From the NCBI GenBank assembly GCA_030263805.2, contig CP136010.1, positions 2,557,001 to 2,621,000 on the forward strand: a stretch of 64,000 nt of DNA, written 5' to 3'. The translations under genes were made by a program, and so were the position numbers. Shown piece after piece: positions 22,382 to 32,118 of the stretch. The first letter of the stretch is position 1; each line of letters begins with the position of its first letter. The DNA comes from Pseudomonas sp. FeN3W. GTDB taxonomy: Bacteria; Pseudomonadota; Gammaproteobacteria; Pseudomonadales; Pseudomonadaceae. Under the pieces are notes generated by a model. It ran no database searches, was not told the DNA's origin, and worked only from the letters and a program-made list of their open reading frames with translations.

Positions 22382-23095
22382 TCAGCCGCCCGAACGTGCG
22401 GCGAGAATGCTCGCCACCTGATTGGGTTTGCAGTTGAGATACGCCGAGGACTGCAGCCATTGCTGGTCGGGGTACCAGGAGAACATGAACTGGCCGCCCT
22501 TGAGGCTATCGATCACCATCCGCGCCACCTCCGGCCGTACCGCCGGGCAGCCCTGGCTGCGGCCGATGCGCCCCTGGGTAGCGATCCAGGAAGGATTCAC
22601 ATAGGCCGCCGGGTGGATGACGATGGCGCGCTCGCGGGCGCGGTCATTGATACCCGGCTCCAGTCCGTCCATGCGCAGCGAGTAGCCGTGCTTGCCGCTG
22701 TAGCTTTCGGCGGTGCGGAACAGACCGATGCTGGACTGGTGACTGCCGACCGTGTTGGAGAATTGCGTGGCGTGGTTGTCGCCGGACTTCTGGCCATGGG
22801 CGACCAGGTCCTCGAGCAGCAACTCTTCCTTTTCCAGATCGAAGATCCACAGGCGTCGTTCGCTGGAAGGCCGCGAGAAATCGATCACCGCCAGGCGCTG
22901 GGCAGCGCTTGCACCGTTGTTGACGGCGCACTGCATGGCCGCGACGGCGTGGGTCAGAACCTGGCGATCGAGCTTGGGCGCCAGCCGGGCCAGGCTGTCG
23001 ACCATCGGCTGATAGCTTGCACCGGCCGCCCAGACAGGCGAAGCGAGAACGAAAAGTCCCGCCGCCAGGCAGGCACGTCGAAGCATGGACATCAT
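22382..23095 (-). CDS. Murein L,D-transpeptidase catalytic domain family protein (YkuD_2)
   Basis: 237 residues from ATG 23095; nearby ATGs at 23092 and 23086 are alternatives. A signal peptide (LRRACLAAGLFVLASPVWAAG) directs export. The catalytic cysteine motif is SQGCPAVRPE near the C-terminus, with upstream His in ERAIVIHPAAYV. This family is linked to 3-3 cross-links or other peptidoglycan remodelling. It is divergent from a second, unrelated-family L,D-transpeptidase (190 bp between starts). Confidence 0.85.
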   Translation of the reverse strand: MMSMLRRACLAAGLFVLASPVWAAGASYQPMVDSLARLAPKLDRQVLTHAVAAMQCAVNNGASAAQRLAVIDFSRPSSERRLWIFDLEKEELLLEDLVAHGQKSGDNHATQFSNTVGSHQSSIGLFRTAESYSGKHGYSLRMDGLEPGINDRARERAIVIHPAAYVNPSWIATQGRIGRSQGCPAVRPEVARMVIDSLKGGQFMFSWYPDQQWLQSSAYLNCKPNQVASILAARSGG

Positions 23096-23284
23096 TGAGC
23101 AAGCAACCTCGTCGGGCCCGGACGGCGCCGCATACTCGCCGCCGAACAGAGCAGCAGCGCAACGAAGCCGAGCAGGACGAACGTGCGCCAAATGCCCGGC
23201 AGGATATGTTTTTATGGGCCCGAAAGAATGCCGGCAGACACCGGAACGGCGGCCCTACAGGCGCGCAGTCTAGCAGTCACGGGA

Positions 23285-24889
23285 ATGGCCTGGAGCGATA
23301 AATTGTTCAAAAAACGTGCATTTCGTCTTGCCGTCTGGCTTTGCCTCGCGCCGATCGCCGTCTCGGCAGAGCCGCTCGTCGCGCCGCCGACGCCGCTCGA
23401 AGCCGCGCTGGCGAACCTGCCGCAGCGCTGCACCGCGATGCCGGACAGGCTGGAGCCAGAGGCGCTGCAGCGACTGTCGGCGTTCTATGCAGCAGTGCAT
23501 CACCAGCCGGTGTGGAATTCCTATGCGACGCTCGACGGCCTGCTGCAGCAGCTCGCGCAACTGACCGATGATGGCCTGGACCCGGCGCAATATCAGCCGG
23601 AGCGCATACGCGAGCAGCTCTATCAGTCCTCGGCCGCACCGCTGCATCGCGAATGCGCTGACATCCTCACCAGCCACGCCTATCTCGAAGCGCTGCACCA
23701 TCTGGCCCGTGGTCGCCTGCGCCAGGCGGATGTCGAGCCGATCTGGCGCAGCCCCGATGCAGCAGCGCGCGACGATAGCCAGCAGTTGCTGCAGATCGCC
23801 GTGCAGGGCCTGACCGATCTGCCGCGGGCCTTCGAGCACGCGCGCCCGGCCCTTGCGCTGTATCGCGACTTGCGCGCCGCCTATGCGCGGTTGCGCCTGG
23901 CGCCGCTGCCTGCCTGGCGGCCAGTGCCGACCGGCGCGACGCTGCGCCCCGGCATGAGCGATGAACGCGTGCCGCTGCTGCGCGAGCTGTTGCTCGCCGA
24001 TACCGGCAGCCCAGCAGCGCTGGAGCAGCGCTACGACGACGAGCTGGTCGAGGCGGTGCGCCGCTTCCAATCGCAACATGGCCTGGAAGCCGACGGTGTG
24101 ATCGGCGCCGGCACCCTGGCCGCATTGAACGTCAGCCCGGCCAGCCGTCTCGACCAGATACGTATCAATCTGGAGCGCCTGCGCTGGATCAGCCGCGACC
24201 TCGAGCCGCAATCGCTGCTGGTGGATATCGCAGGTGCACGGCTTATCTATTACCGCGACAGCTGCCCGTTCTGGCAGACACGCACCCAGGTCGGCCGCCA
24301 GGCGCGGCAGACACCGCCGCTGAAATCACAGATCAGCCGTCTGACGCTCAACCCCACCTGGACCGTACCTCCAACCATCCTGCAGCAGGACAAGCTGCCG
24401 TTGATCCGCGAGGACGCCGGCTACCTCGCACGTCACGGGATGCGCGTACTCGATGCTCAGGGCAACGATCTGGACCCGGCGAGCGTCGACTGGCAGGCAC
24501 CACGCAACATCATGCTGCGCCAGGAGGCAGGCCCGGCCAATCCGCTCGGGCAGGTGGCAATCCGCTTCGCCAACCCCTTCTCGGTGTACCTGCACGATAC
24601 GCCGAGCAAGCCGCTGTTCGATCGTACCGACCGCGCCCTCAGCTCCGGCTGCGTGCGCGTCGAAGGAGCGCTGCAGCTGGTCGATCTGCTGCTCGACGAG
24701 ACTGAGCGCGAGACCGTCACCAGGCTGCTGCAGACCGGCAAGACTCATGAATACCGCCTGGCGCACCGCACGCCGATCCTGATGGCCTACTGGACCGCGG
24801 CCGTCGATGATAACGGCCAGCTGCGCTACCGCCCGGACGTCTACCAGCGCGACGCCGCATTGCTCAGGGCATTGGATGCGGCACGTTAG
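23285..24889 (+). CDS. YcbB/LdtD-type L,D-transpeptidase
   Basis: 534 residues from ATG 23285 (MAWSDKLFKKRAFRLAVWL), followed by a signal peptide ending near AVSAEP; the frame is open further upstream without family support. A helical scaffold domain (about 40-210) is followed by a peptidoglycan-binding domain (FQSQHGLEADGVIGAGTLAALN, about 260-282) and a YkuD domain with catalytic SSGCVRVE (about 458). Makes 3-3 cross-links in peptidoglycan in the periplasm. Confidence 0.9.
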   Translation: MAWSDKLFKKRAFRLAVWLCLAPIAVSAEPLVAPPTPLEAALANLPQRCTAMPDRLEPEALQRLSAFYAAVHHQPVWNSYATLDGLLQQLAQLTDDGLDPAQYQPERIREQLYQSSAAPLHRECADILTSHAYLEALHHLARGRLRQADVEPIWRSPDAAARDDSQQLLQIAVQGLTDLPRAFEHARPALALYRDLRAAYARLRLAPLPAWRPVPTGATLRPGMSDERVPLLRELLLADTGSPAALEQRYDDELVEAVRRFQSQHGLEADGVIGAGTLAALNVSPASRLDQIRINLERLRWISRDLEPQSLLVDIAGARLIYYRDSCPFWQTRTQVGRQARQTPPLKSQISRLTLNPTWTVPPTILQQDKLPLIREDAGYLARHGMRVLDAQGNDLDPASVDWQAPRNIMLRQEAGPANPLGQVAIRFANPFSVYLHDTPSKPLFDRTDRALSSGCVRVEGALQLVDLLLDETERETVTRLLQTGKTHEYRLAHRTPILMAYWTAAVDDNGQLRYRPDVYQRDAALLRALDAAR

Positions 24890-25052
24890 TACAGCGCTGA
24901 CGACCCGTTGCGTTACCAGCGAGGCGTTCCGTTCGTCGGGAGTTTCTTCGCCTACCGCCTGAACCACGCGGCCTCGGCGTAGTCTTTTGCTGACCGCTCG
25001 ACAACGCCCCGCGCTGGCGAGTGTTTAACTAAATACCCGTCTGAATTACTCA

Positions 25053-28000
25053 GTGCCATGGATAGCCGAGCAGGACACCTTGAACGCCGAACACAGCGCC
25101 CCCGCAGCGACCTGGAATGAAGCTGAACGGCTGATCGCATTGGCTCGCTATGCCGTGCTCGACGCCTCGTGCGACGCGCAGCTGGACGAGCTTGCCGCCA
25201 TGGCTGCGGACCTCTGCGCCTGTCCGGCGGCGGCGATCCACTTCATCGATGACCAGTACCAGTATTGCAAGGGCGCATTCGCGCTCGAACGCGAGCCCGT
25301 GCCACTGGCGCGCTCGCTCTGCGCCCAGGCGATCCGGCAATCCGGGCCGCTGATCACCAAGCACAGCGGCGACCTCAGCGCACCCGTGGAAATGCCACGT
25401 CTCGCCGCAGGCGGGACCGCACGCTTCTATGCCGCGGCGATCCTGCGCGACGACGACGGCCTGCCGCTGGGGACGCTGTGCGTCTGTGATCGCAAACCAC
25501 GCGAGCTCTCGCCGCGTCAGGGCACACAGCTGCAGGCGGTGGCGCGTCAGGTCATGGCGTTGCTGAAACTGCGACGCTTGCGCGACGAAGAAGCGCGCAG
25601 CCGCCAGATCATCGAAAGCGCTCAGGATTACGCCATCCTCGCCACCGACCCGCACGGGCGCATCACCAGCTGGAACAGCGGTGCACAGCGCATGCTCGGC
25701 TGGTCTGCCGAAGAAGTGATCGGCCAGTCGTTCGCCCGCATCTTCACCGAGGAGGATCAGGCGCAGCACGCCCTTGAGCAGGAAATGCGCACGGCGCTGG
25801 AGAAAGGCAGCGCCATCGATGAGCGCTTGCACCAGCGCAAGGACGGTTCCCGCTTCTGGGGCAGTGGTGTGCTCACCCCGCTTTTGCACGACGGTAAGCC
25901 GCAAGGCTTCGTCAAGATCCTCCGCGATTTGACCGAAACACGCCTGCAGCAGAGCTTCGCCCGGGAAATGGAGGAGCGCTATCGCACGCTGGTCGACCTC
26001 AGCCCGCAAGTCGTCTGGCAATGCGATGCCGATGGCAGCCTGAGCTATTGCAACAGCTACTGGTGTGAGTTCACAGGCCTCGACGAGCAACAATCGCGTG
26101 GCGACGGCTGGCTTGTCGCGGTCGCCGCAAACGATCGCCAGCGTACGACCGAGCAGTGGCAGGCCGCGCTGCAACGCCAACTGCCATTCAAGCTCGAACT
26201 GCCCCTGCGCGACATCGATGGTCAGCCGCGCTGGTTCCAAGCCAGCGCCGCACCGATCTACGATGCCGACGGACAATTGCTGCACTGGGTCTGTGTGGCT
26301 CAGGACGTCGACAGCCGCCGACGCTCGGAAATGCAGCGACTGGAAAGCGAAGCCTTCACCCGCCTGCTGCTGGACTCGGCCAATGAAGGCTTCTACTCCA
26401 TCGACCGCAGCGGCGTGGTCACCCTGTGCAACGATGCCTTCCTCAACCTGCTGGGTTTCGCCAGTCGCGAGGAAGTGCTCGGCCGCCAGCTGCACCATGT
26501 GATCCACCACAGCCATCCGGACGGCAGCCCTTACCCGGTGCAGGACTGCCCAATCCAGCACACCGCCACGACCGGCCAACCACGCCACGTCGACCACGAG
26601 CTGTTCTTCCGCGTCGATGGCAGCAGCCTGCCGGTGGAATACCGGGTGGCGCCGATCTACCGCGACGGCGAACTGCAGGGCGCCATCTGCACCTTCAGCG
26701 ACATCAGTGAGCGTACCCAGCACCAGGCATTGCAGGCCTTTCTCCTCGAGCTGAGCGATTGTCTGCAGGCCTGCAACGAGCGGGTCGATGTCTGCTGTGT
26801 GCTCGACGAGCGCCTGGCCCAGCTGATGCACTGCGACTGCATCGCCTGGGGGACCGTGAAAGACGCCACGCTGGCCGTCAAACAGGAATGGCTGGCGGCG
26901 GATGCTCAAAGCCGGGTGGGGCGTCATAGCCTGAATCCGGACGACGCCGTTGCCATCGATAGCCTGCCGCACGAGAACCTGATCCTGCTCGAGGAAGCCC
27001 CGTCGCACAGCGACTCGCTGCTGCAGCATCTGGCCGCCCGCTCGGTATTGTTCACCGAGCTGCCTGGCGTCGAGTCCGGCACCCAGCCGGCGGTGCTCAT
27101 GTTCATCCGCAGCCAGCCACTGCCCTGGAGCCCGGACGACATCGGCCTGGCGCGCGAGGTGCTGGAGCGTATCCGCGCCACCGCCGAGCGCATGCGGGCC
27201 AGCAAGGCGCTGCGTGAAGCCGAACAGCGCATCAGCCTCGCCAACGAAATCGCTTCGATCGGCGTCTGGGAATACCGCGACAGCCACCATTCGCTGCAGT
27301 GGGACGCGCAACTCAAGGCCATGGCCGGGCTGGCACCGGATGAACCGGGGCTGGGCGTGCAAGAGATTCTTGCGCGGATTCATCCGGACGATCGCAGTGT
27401 CCTGCTCAAGGCGCTGGGCGAGACGCTGGCGGGACGTGGCGACGGCGAGTTCCAGCTCGACTACCGCATCTTCGATACCCGCATCGGCGAGTTCGCCTGG
27501 CTCGCCAATCGTGGCCGCCGCCTCGTCGATTCGAGCGGCAAGGTGCGCATCCTCGGCACCGCACGCAACATCACCGCCGAACGCAACGCCGCCGAACGCA
27601 TGCTGCGCATGAACGAGATGCTCGAAGAGCAGATCAAGGATCGCCAGCAGGCCGAACAGCGCCAAACCGCGCTAATCGAACTGGGCGACCTGCTGCGCGA
27701 GCAGCACGACAGCCAGACCATCGCCCACGCCGCGGTGAGCGTGATCGCCCGTACCATCGGTGTTTCGCGCGTGCTTTTCGCCAGCGTCGATGCGCCCACT
27801 CAGAGCGCAACCATCGAGCGCTACTGGAGCGACGGCAGTTCGGACAGCAGCAGCGAAGTGGTGCATTTCGCCGATTACGGCGACTTCTTCTACGATCTGC
27901 AGGAAAACGAACTGGTCGTGATCGAAGACGTGCTGCACGACGCCCGCACGGCCAGCCATGCGGAGAACTTCGCCGATAGCCAGATTCGCAGCATCGTCTG

Positions 28001-29789
28001 CGTCCCGCTGTTCGAGCAGGGCCGCCTTTCCGCCGTGATGATGCTGCTCGAAGAACAGCCCCGTGGCTGGCTCGACGACGACATCTCGTTTATCCGCGAA
28101 GTCGCCGACCGCGCCTGGACCGCCGATGAGCGCATGCGCGCCGAACGTGCACTGCGTGAGAGCGAAGAGCAGTTCCGCACCCTCGCCGACAACATGAGCC
28201 AGTTCGCCTGGATGGCCGACCCCAGCGGCCACATCTACTGGTACAACAAACGCTGGTACGACTACACCGGCACCACCGACGAAGCCATGCGCGCCCTTGG
28301 CTGGCGCACGGTGAACCATCCGGACCACCATGAGCGGGTCAGCGCGTCGATGAAGCGCGCCTTCGCCATCGGCTCGATCTGGGAAGAAACCTTTCCGTTG
28401 CGCGGCAAGGATGGCAAGTACCGCTGGTTCCTCTCCCGGGCGTTGCCGATTCGTGACGATTTCGGCCAGGTTACCCACTGGTTCGGCACCAATACCGACG
28501 TCACCGCCCAGGTTGCCGCCGAAGAGGCGCTGCGCGAACTCAACGACAGCCTCGAGCGCCGGGTGGCCGAACGTACCCGCGAGCTGGCGTCGATCAACAG
28601 CCGCCTGCACATCGAGATGGCCGAGCGCGAGCGCGCCGAAGAAGCGCTGCGCCATGCGCAGAAGATGGAAGCCATCGGGCAGCTCACCGGCGGCCTGGCG
28701 CACGACTTCAACAACATGCTGACCGGTGTGCTCGGCGCGCTCGACCTGATCCAACGGCGTGTCGCCAGCGGCAATACCGGCGATCTCGACCGCTACATCG
28801 ACGCCGCGACCACCTCGGCCAACCGCGCCGCCGCGCTGACGCATCGCCTGCTGGCCTTCGCCCGCCGCCAGTCGCTGGACCCCAAGCCGGTCGACGTGAA
28901 CCTGCTGGTGGTGTCCATGGAAGACATGCTGCGCCGCACCATGGGCGAGCACATCCGCCTGGAAGTCGAACTGCAGGCGGACGCCTGGCTCGCCTACACC
29001 GACGGTCACCAACTGGAAAACGCCCTGCTCAACCTGGTGATCAATGCCCGCGATGCCATGCCCGATGGCGGGCGCCTCGGGGTGAACACGCGCAACGTAC
29101 GAATCCAACAGCGCCAGCCGGACGCCCCTGAACCGGGCGACTACGTGGTGCTGAGCGTCACCGACAACGGCTCGGGCATGTCGGCGCAGACCATCGCCAA
29201 GGCCTTCGAGCCGTTCTTCACCACCAAACCCATCGGCCAGGGCACCGGCCTCGGCCTGTCGATGGTCTACGGATTCGCCAAGCAGACCGGTGGCCACGTG
29301 CGCATCGACAGCACGCTGGGCGAAGGCACGCAGATCATCCTCTACCTGCCGCGCAACGAGGTCCAGGACGAGCTGCCGCCTGCAGCATCGCAGGCGACGG
29401 ACGTGCCCATCGCGACGAACGGCGAGATCGTGCTGGTGGTGGAGGATGAGGCCGCCGTGCGCATGCTCGTCGTGGAAGTGCTGCAGGAACTGGGCTACCA
29501 GGTGCTGGAAGCGGTCGATGCCAACAGCGCGCTGCCCCACCTGCACGGCGATCAGCGCCTCGATCTGCTGGTCACCGATTTCGGCCTGCCCGGTCTGAAC
29601 GGACGGCAGCTGGTGGAAAACGCGCGACAGCACCGTCCCGAACTGAAGGTGCTGTTCATCACCGGCTACGTACCGGACGACGAGATGCGTAACGACTTCC
29701 TCGCCCCCGGCATGGATATCCTCGCCAAACCGTTCAGCATCGACATCCTCGCCGCGCGCATCCGGCGCCTGATCGACGGGCGCGACTAG
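25053..29789 (+). CDS. Multi-PAS/GAF hybrid sensor histidine kinase
   Basis: 1,578 residues if started at GTG 25053; TTG 25080 (LNAEHSAPAAT) with AGGA just upstream is an equally good start. No membrane segments are seen, so probably cytoplasmic. Order, numbered from 25053: GAF (about 25-170), PAS (188-300), PAS (315-425), PAS (440-560), GAF (565-715), PAS (725-845), GAF (870-1020), PAS (1030-1155), a short coiled coil, HisKA with the phospho-accepting His in GGLAHDFNNML (about 1216), HATPase with DNGSGMS and GTGLGLSMVYGF, and a receiver domain with Asp in VTDFGLPG (about 1508) and Lys in LAKPFS. No output domain and no adjacent response regulator, so the partner is encoded elsewhere. Confidence 0.9.
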   Translation: MPWIAEQDTLNAEHSAPAATWNEAERLIALARYAVLDASCDAQLDELAAMAADLCACPAAAIHFIDDQYQYCKGAFALEREPVPLARSLCAQAIRQSGPLITKHSGDLSAPVEMPRLAAGGTARFYAAAILRDDDGLPLGTLCVCDRKPRELSPRQGTQLQAVARQVMALLKLRRLRDEEARSRQIIESAQDYAILATDPHGRITSWNSGAQRMLGWSAEEVIGQSFARIFTEEDQAQHALEQEMRTALEKGSAIDERLHQRKDGSRFWGSGVLTPLLHDGKPQGFVKILRDLTETRLQQSFAREMEERYRTLVDLSPQVVWQCDADGSLSYCNSYWCEFTGLDEQQSRGDGWLVAVAANDRQRTTEQWQAALQRQLPFKLELPLRDIDGQPRWFQASAAPIYDADGQLLHWVCVAQDVDSRRRSEMQRLESEAFTRLLLDSANEGFYSIDRSGVVTLCNDAFLNLLGFASREEVLGRQLHHVIHHSHPDGSPYPVQDCPIQHTATTGQPRHVDHELFFRVDGSSLPVEYRVAPIYRDGELQGAICTFSDISERTQHQALQAFLLELSDCLQACNERVDVCCVLDERLAQLMHCDCIAWGTVKDATLAVKQEWLAADAQSRVGRHSLNPDDAVAIDSLPHENLILLEEAPSHSDSLLQHLAARSVLFTELPGVESGTQPAVLMFIRSQPLPWSPDDIGLAREVLERIRATAERMRASKALREAEQRISLANEIASIGVWEYRDSHHSLQWDAQLKAMAGLAPDEPGLGVQEILARIHPDDRSVLLKALGETLAGRGDGEFQLDYRIFDTRIGEFAWLANRGRRLVDSSGKVRILGTARNITAERNAAERMLRMNEMLEEQIKDRQQAEQRQTALIELGDLLREQHDSQTIAHAAVSVIARTIGVSRVLFASVDAPTQSATIERYWSDGSSDSSSEVVHFADYGDFFYDLQENELVVIEDVLHDARTASHAENFADSQIRSIVCVPLFEQGRLSAVMMLLEEQPRGWLDDDISFIREVADRAWTADERMRAERALRESEEQFRTLADNMSQFAWMADPSGHIYWYNKRWYDYTGTTDEAMRALGWRTVNHPDHHERVSASMKRAFAIGSIWEETFPLRGKDGKYRWFLSRALPIRDDFGQVTHWFGTNTDVTAQVAAEEALRELNDSLERRVAERTRELASINSRLHIEMAERERAEEALRHAQKMEAIGQLTGGLAHDFNNMLTGVLGALDLIQRRVASGNTGDLDRYIDAATTSANRAAALTHRLLAFARRQSLDPKPVDVNLLVVSMEDMLRRTMGEHIRLEVELQADAWLAYTDGHQLENALLNLVINARDAMPDGGRLGVNTRNVRIQQRQPDAPEPGDYVVLSVTDNGSGMSAQTIAKAFEPFFTTKPIGQGTGLGLSMVYGFAKQTGGHVRIDSTLGEGTQIILYLPRNEVQDELPPAASQATDVPIATNGEIVLVVEDEAAVRMLVVEVLQELGYQVLEAVDANSALPHLHGDQRLDLLVTDFGLPGLNGRQLVENARQHRPELKVLFITGYVPDDEMRNDFLAPGMDILAKPFSIDILAARIRRLIDGRD

Positions 29790-29855
29790 CGACAACCGGA
29801 ACTCTCCTTCGCGCATCGCACTCTCAGAAGAACGATAGCAAGGAGGTTTCCGCTC

Positions 29856-30164
29856 ATGCGCAAGACACTTTTCGCAGCGTTCACCCTGGCGCTGCTGCCC
29901 GTTGGCAGTGCCATGGCCGATGGCCTGGTCCGCGACATTCTCTCCTCGGGTGCGACCACCGCGTCCACCTACATGACCTTCAAGGACGACAAGCTGGTGA
30001 TACCGGCGCGCGAAGATGCCGGTAGTTTCGTGGCCAGCAATGGCGAGATCCGCGGCCCGTATCTGGAAGCCATGCTGCAGCAACTACGCAGCGAGCAGCC
30101 GCAGCTGGAGGCCACCGACATGGAACTGGCCAGCGCGATCCTCGCGGCCGAACAGCTTCAATAG
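29856..30164 (+). CDS. DUF2388-family exported protein
   Basis: 102 residues with a clear signal peptide (LFAAFTLALLPVGSAMA). The mature part SSGATTASTYMTFKDDKLV is typical of DUF2388/TIGR02448, small Pseudomonas periplasmic proteins of unknown function. AGGAGG is about 10 bases upstream of the ATG. The OsmC gene follows 42 bp later, possibly in the same transcript. Confidence 0.85.
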   Translation: MRKTLFAAFTLALLPVGSAMADGLVRDILSSGATTASTYMTFKDDKLVIPAREDAGSFVASNGEIRGPYLEAMLQQLRSEQPQLEATDMELASAILAAEQLQ

Positions 30165-30206
30165 CGGCACGCTGAACCCATTCACGCATTCATTCGAGGT
30201 CAGTTC

Positions 30207-30632
30207 ATGAAGAAGAGCGCTTCCGCCGTCTGGCAAGGCGGCCTGAAAGACGGCAAGGGCACCATCAGCACTCAGAGCGGAGCACTGAAGGACAACCCCT
30301 ACGGCTTCAACACTCGCTTCGAAGACACGCCGGGGACCAACCCGGAAGAGCTGATCGGCGCGGCCCATGCCGGCTGCTTCTCGATGGCCCTGTCGATGAT
30401 GCTGGGCCAGGCCGGGCTGACCGCCGAACGCATCGACACCCGCGCCGAAGTCACACTCGACAAGGATGGCGAAGGCTTCAGCATCACCGCCATCGATCTC
30501 ACCCTCAAGGCGCGGGTTCCGGGCGCGGATGACGCGCAGTTCCAGCAGATCGCCAATCAGGCGAAGGAAGGTTGCCCGGTGTCCAAGGTGCTCAACGCCC
30601 GCATCAGCCTGAACGCGACGCTGGAAGGCTGA
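30207..30632 (+). CDS. OsmC-family peroxiredoxin
   Basis: 141 residues. The two redox cysteines of the family are in AHAGCFSMAL (about 55) and EGCPVSKVL (about 120). OsmC proteins reduce organic hydroperoxides and are usually induced by osmotic or stationary-phase stress. Length and fold pattern match OsmC rather than the shorter Ohr. Confidence 0.92.
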   Translation: MKKSASAVWQGGLKDGKGTISTQSGALKDNPYGFNTRFEDTPGTNPEELIGAAHAGCFSMALSMMLGQAGLTAERIDTRAEVTLDKDGEGFSITAIDLTLKARVPGADDAQFQQIANQAKEGCPVSKVLNARISLNATLEG

Positions 30633-30663
30633 CCGCTGCAGTCACCACGGACAACTCGATCGC

Positions 30664-30702
30664 AAAAAAAAACGCCACCCCGTAGCCGGTGTGGCGTTTT
30701 CA
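30664..30702. terminator. Bidirectional terminator between osmC and the TRAP gene
   Basis: AACGCCAC (30671-30678) pairs with GTGGCGTT (30691-30698). It is flanked by a nine-A run on the left and TTTT on the right, so it can end both converging transcripts. Confidence 0.88.
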
Positions 30703-30717
30703 CATCCGGGGCAGCTA

Positions 30718-31824
30718 TCAGCCGCGGATGTTGTAGATGTCCTTCTCGTTCAGCTCGGCGTATTCATACAGCCGCTTGAGATAGGCACTCTGCTGTTCCC
30801 ACACCTTGGCCGCTACCGGATCGGCGTTGGCGGAGGCGTCGACCACTTCGGCCGCCACTTCCTTCAGGCGTGCCAGCACTTCGTCTGGCAGACGGCGTAC
30901 TTCAACACCCTGCTCGCGCAGCTGCTCCAGCGCTTCCATGTTCTTGGCGTTGTAGTCATCGAGCATGTCGCCATTGACCGCACGGGCGGCCGCCCGAACG
31001 ATGGCCTTGAGATCGTCGGGCAGGGTTTCCCAGGCCTTGAGGTTGACGTCCAGCTCGAAGGTGACGTTCGGCTCCTGCCAGCCCGGGGTGTAGTAGTACT
31101 TGGAGGCCTTATGCAGACCCAGCGCCAAGTCGTTGTACGGGCCGATCCACTCGGTGGCGTCGATCGCACCGGTCTGCAGAGCGGTGAAGATCTCGCCCGC
31201 CGGCATGTTCACCACGGTGCCGCCCATCTTGGTCAGCACTTCGCCGCCCAGGCCCGGGGTACGCATCTTCAGGCCCTTGAAGTCGTCGACCGAGTTGATT
31301 TCCTTGTTGAACCAGCCAGCGGTCTGCACGCCGGTGGCGCCGCAGGCCATCGGCAGAACGCCGAACGGCTTGTAGACTTCTTCCCACAGTTCCATGCCGC
31401 CGCCACGATGCAGCCAGGCGTTCATTTCCTGCGCGTTCGGGCCAAAGGGCAGCGCACAGAAGAACTGCGCCGCCGGCACCTTGCCTTTCCAGTAATAAGG
31501 GGCGCCATGGCCCATCTCGGCCGTGCCGCGCGATACCGCATCAAACACTTCCAGGGCGGGAACCAGCTCACCGGCGGCGTACACCTTGACGGTCAAGCGG
31601 CCGTTGCTCATCTCGTTGACCAGCTTGGCGAAGTTCTCCGCCCCGACACCTACGCCAGGGAAGTTCTTCGGCCAGGAGGTGACCATCTTCCAGTTGAATG
31701 TCTGCTGTTCGCTGGCCTGTGTGCTTTCGCCCGCTGCCGGCTTATCGCTCTTGTCATTGCAGCCAGCCAGCGCAGTGGCCGCCAGGCCTACGCCAGCGGC
31801 GGTGAGAATGTCACGACGTTTCAT
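30718..31824 (-). CDS. TRAP transporter substrate-binding protein, TakP-like
   Basis: 368 residues. The N-terminus has a twin-arginine-like start (MKRRDILTAAG) and a lipobox-like LAGC at about 21, so it may be an exported lipoprotein. DctP fold; the stretch ATEWIGPYNDLALGLHKAS and YYTPGWQEP resembles TakP, which binds 2-oxoacids with a cation. Divergent from the permease genes across a 294-bp gap likely holding both promoters. The substrate class is an inference. Confidence 0.87.
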   Translation of the reverse strand: MKRRDILTAAGVGLAATALAGCNDKSDKPAAGESTQASEQQTFNWKMVTSWPKNFPGVGVGAENFAKLVNEMSNGRLTVKVYAAGELVPALEVFDAVSRGTAEMGHGAPYYWKGKVPAAQFFCALPFGPNAQEMNAWLHRGGGMELWEEVYKPFGVLPMACGATGVQTAGWFNKEINSVDDFKGLKMRTPGLGGEVLTKMGGTVVNMPAGEIFTALQTGAIDATEWIGPYNDLALGLHKASKYYYTPGWQEPNVTFELDVNLKAWETLPDDLKAIVRAAARAVNGDMLDDYNAKNMEALEQLREQGVEVRRLPDEVLARLKEVAAEVVDASANADPVAAKVWEQQSAYLKRLYEYAELNEKDIYNIRG

Positions 31825-32118
31825 GAGGTTACTCCTTGTTATTTGTTCTTATTGCGCAACGGCAAGGCTACGCTTTTTTGCCGGACCACCTTGCGCCTTT
31901 CGTTCCGTTTCGAATCCCTGGGTCAAACTGACTGCGGGCTCGTAAGGCAAAACCTGCGCCGGAAATGCATCCGCCACTCCGGGCTCAACTAACATTAGAG
32001 CCTCCGGCGCCTCAAGCCTAGCGCATAAGCTAAAAGTCGTAGGCCGATTGCTGCAAGACGCCAGTGCTGCAAGAATCGCCCTCTCCCGCCAACCTTGCGT
32101 CTACTAGAAGGACTAAAA

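Noticed and set aside
25050..30083. Long minus-strand open frames opposite the hybrid kinase
   Set aside because: High-GC antisense frames of a firmly identified gene, with no domains.
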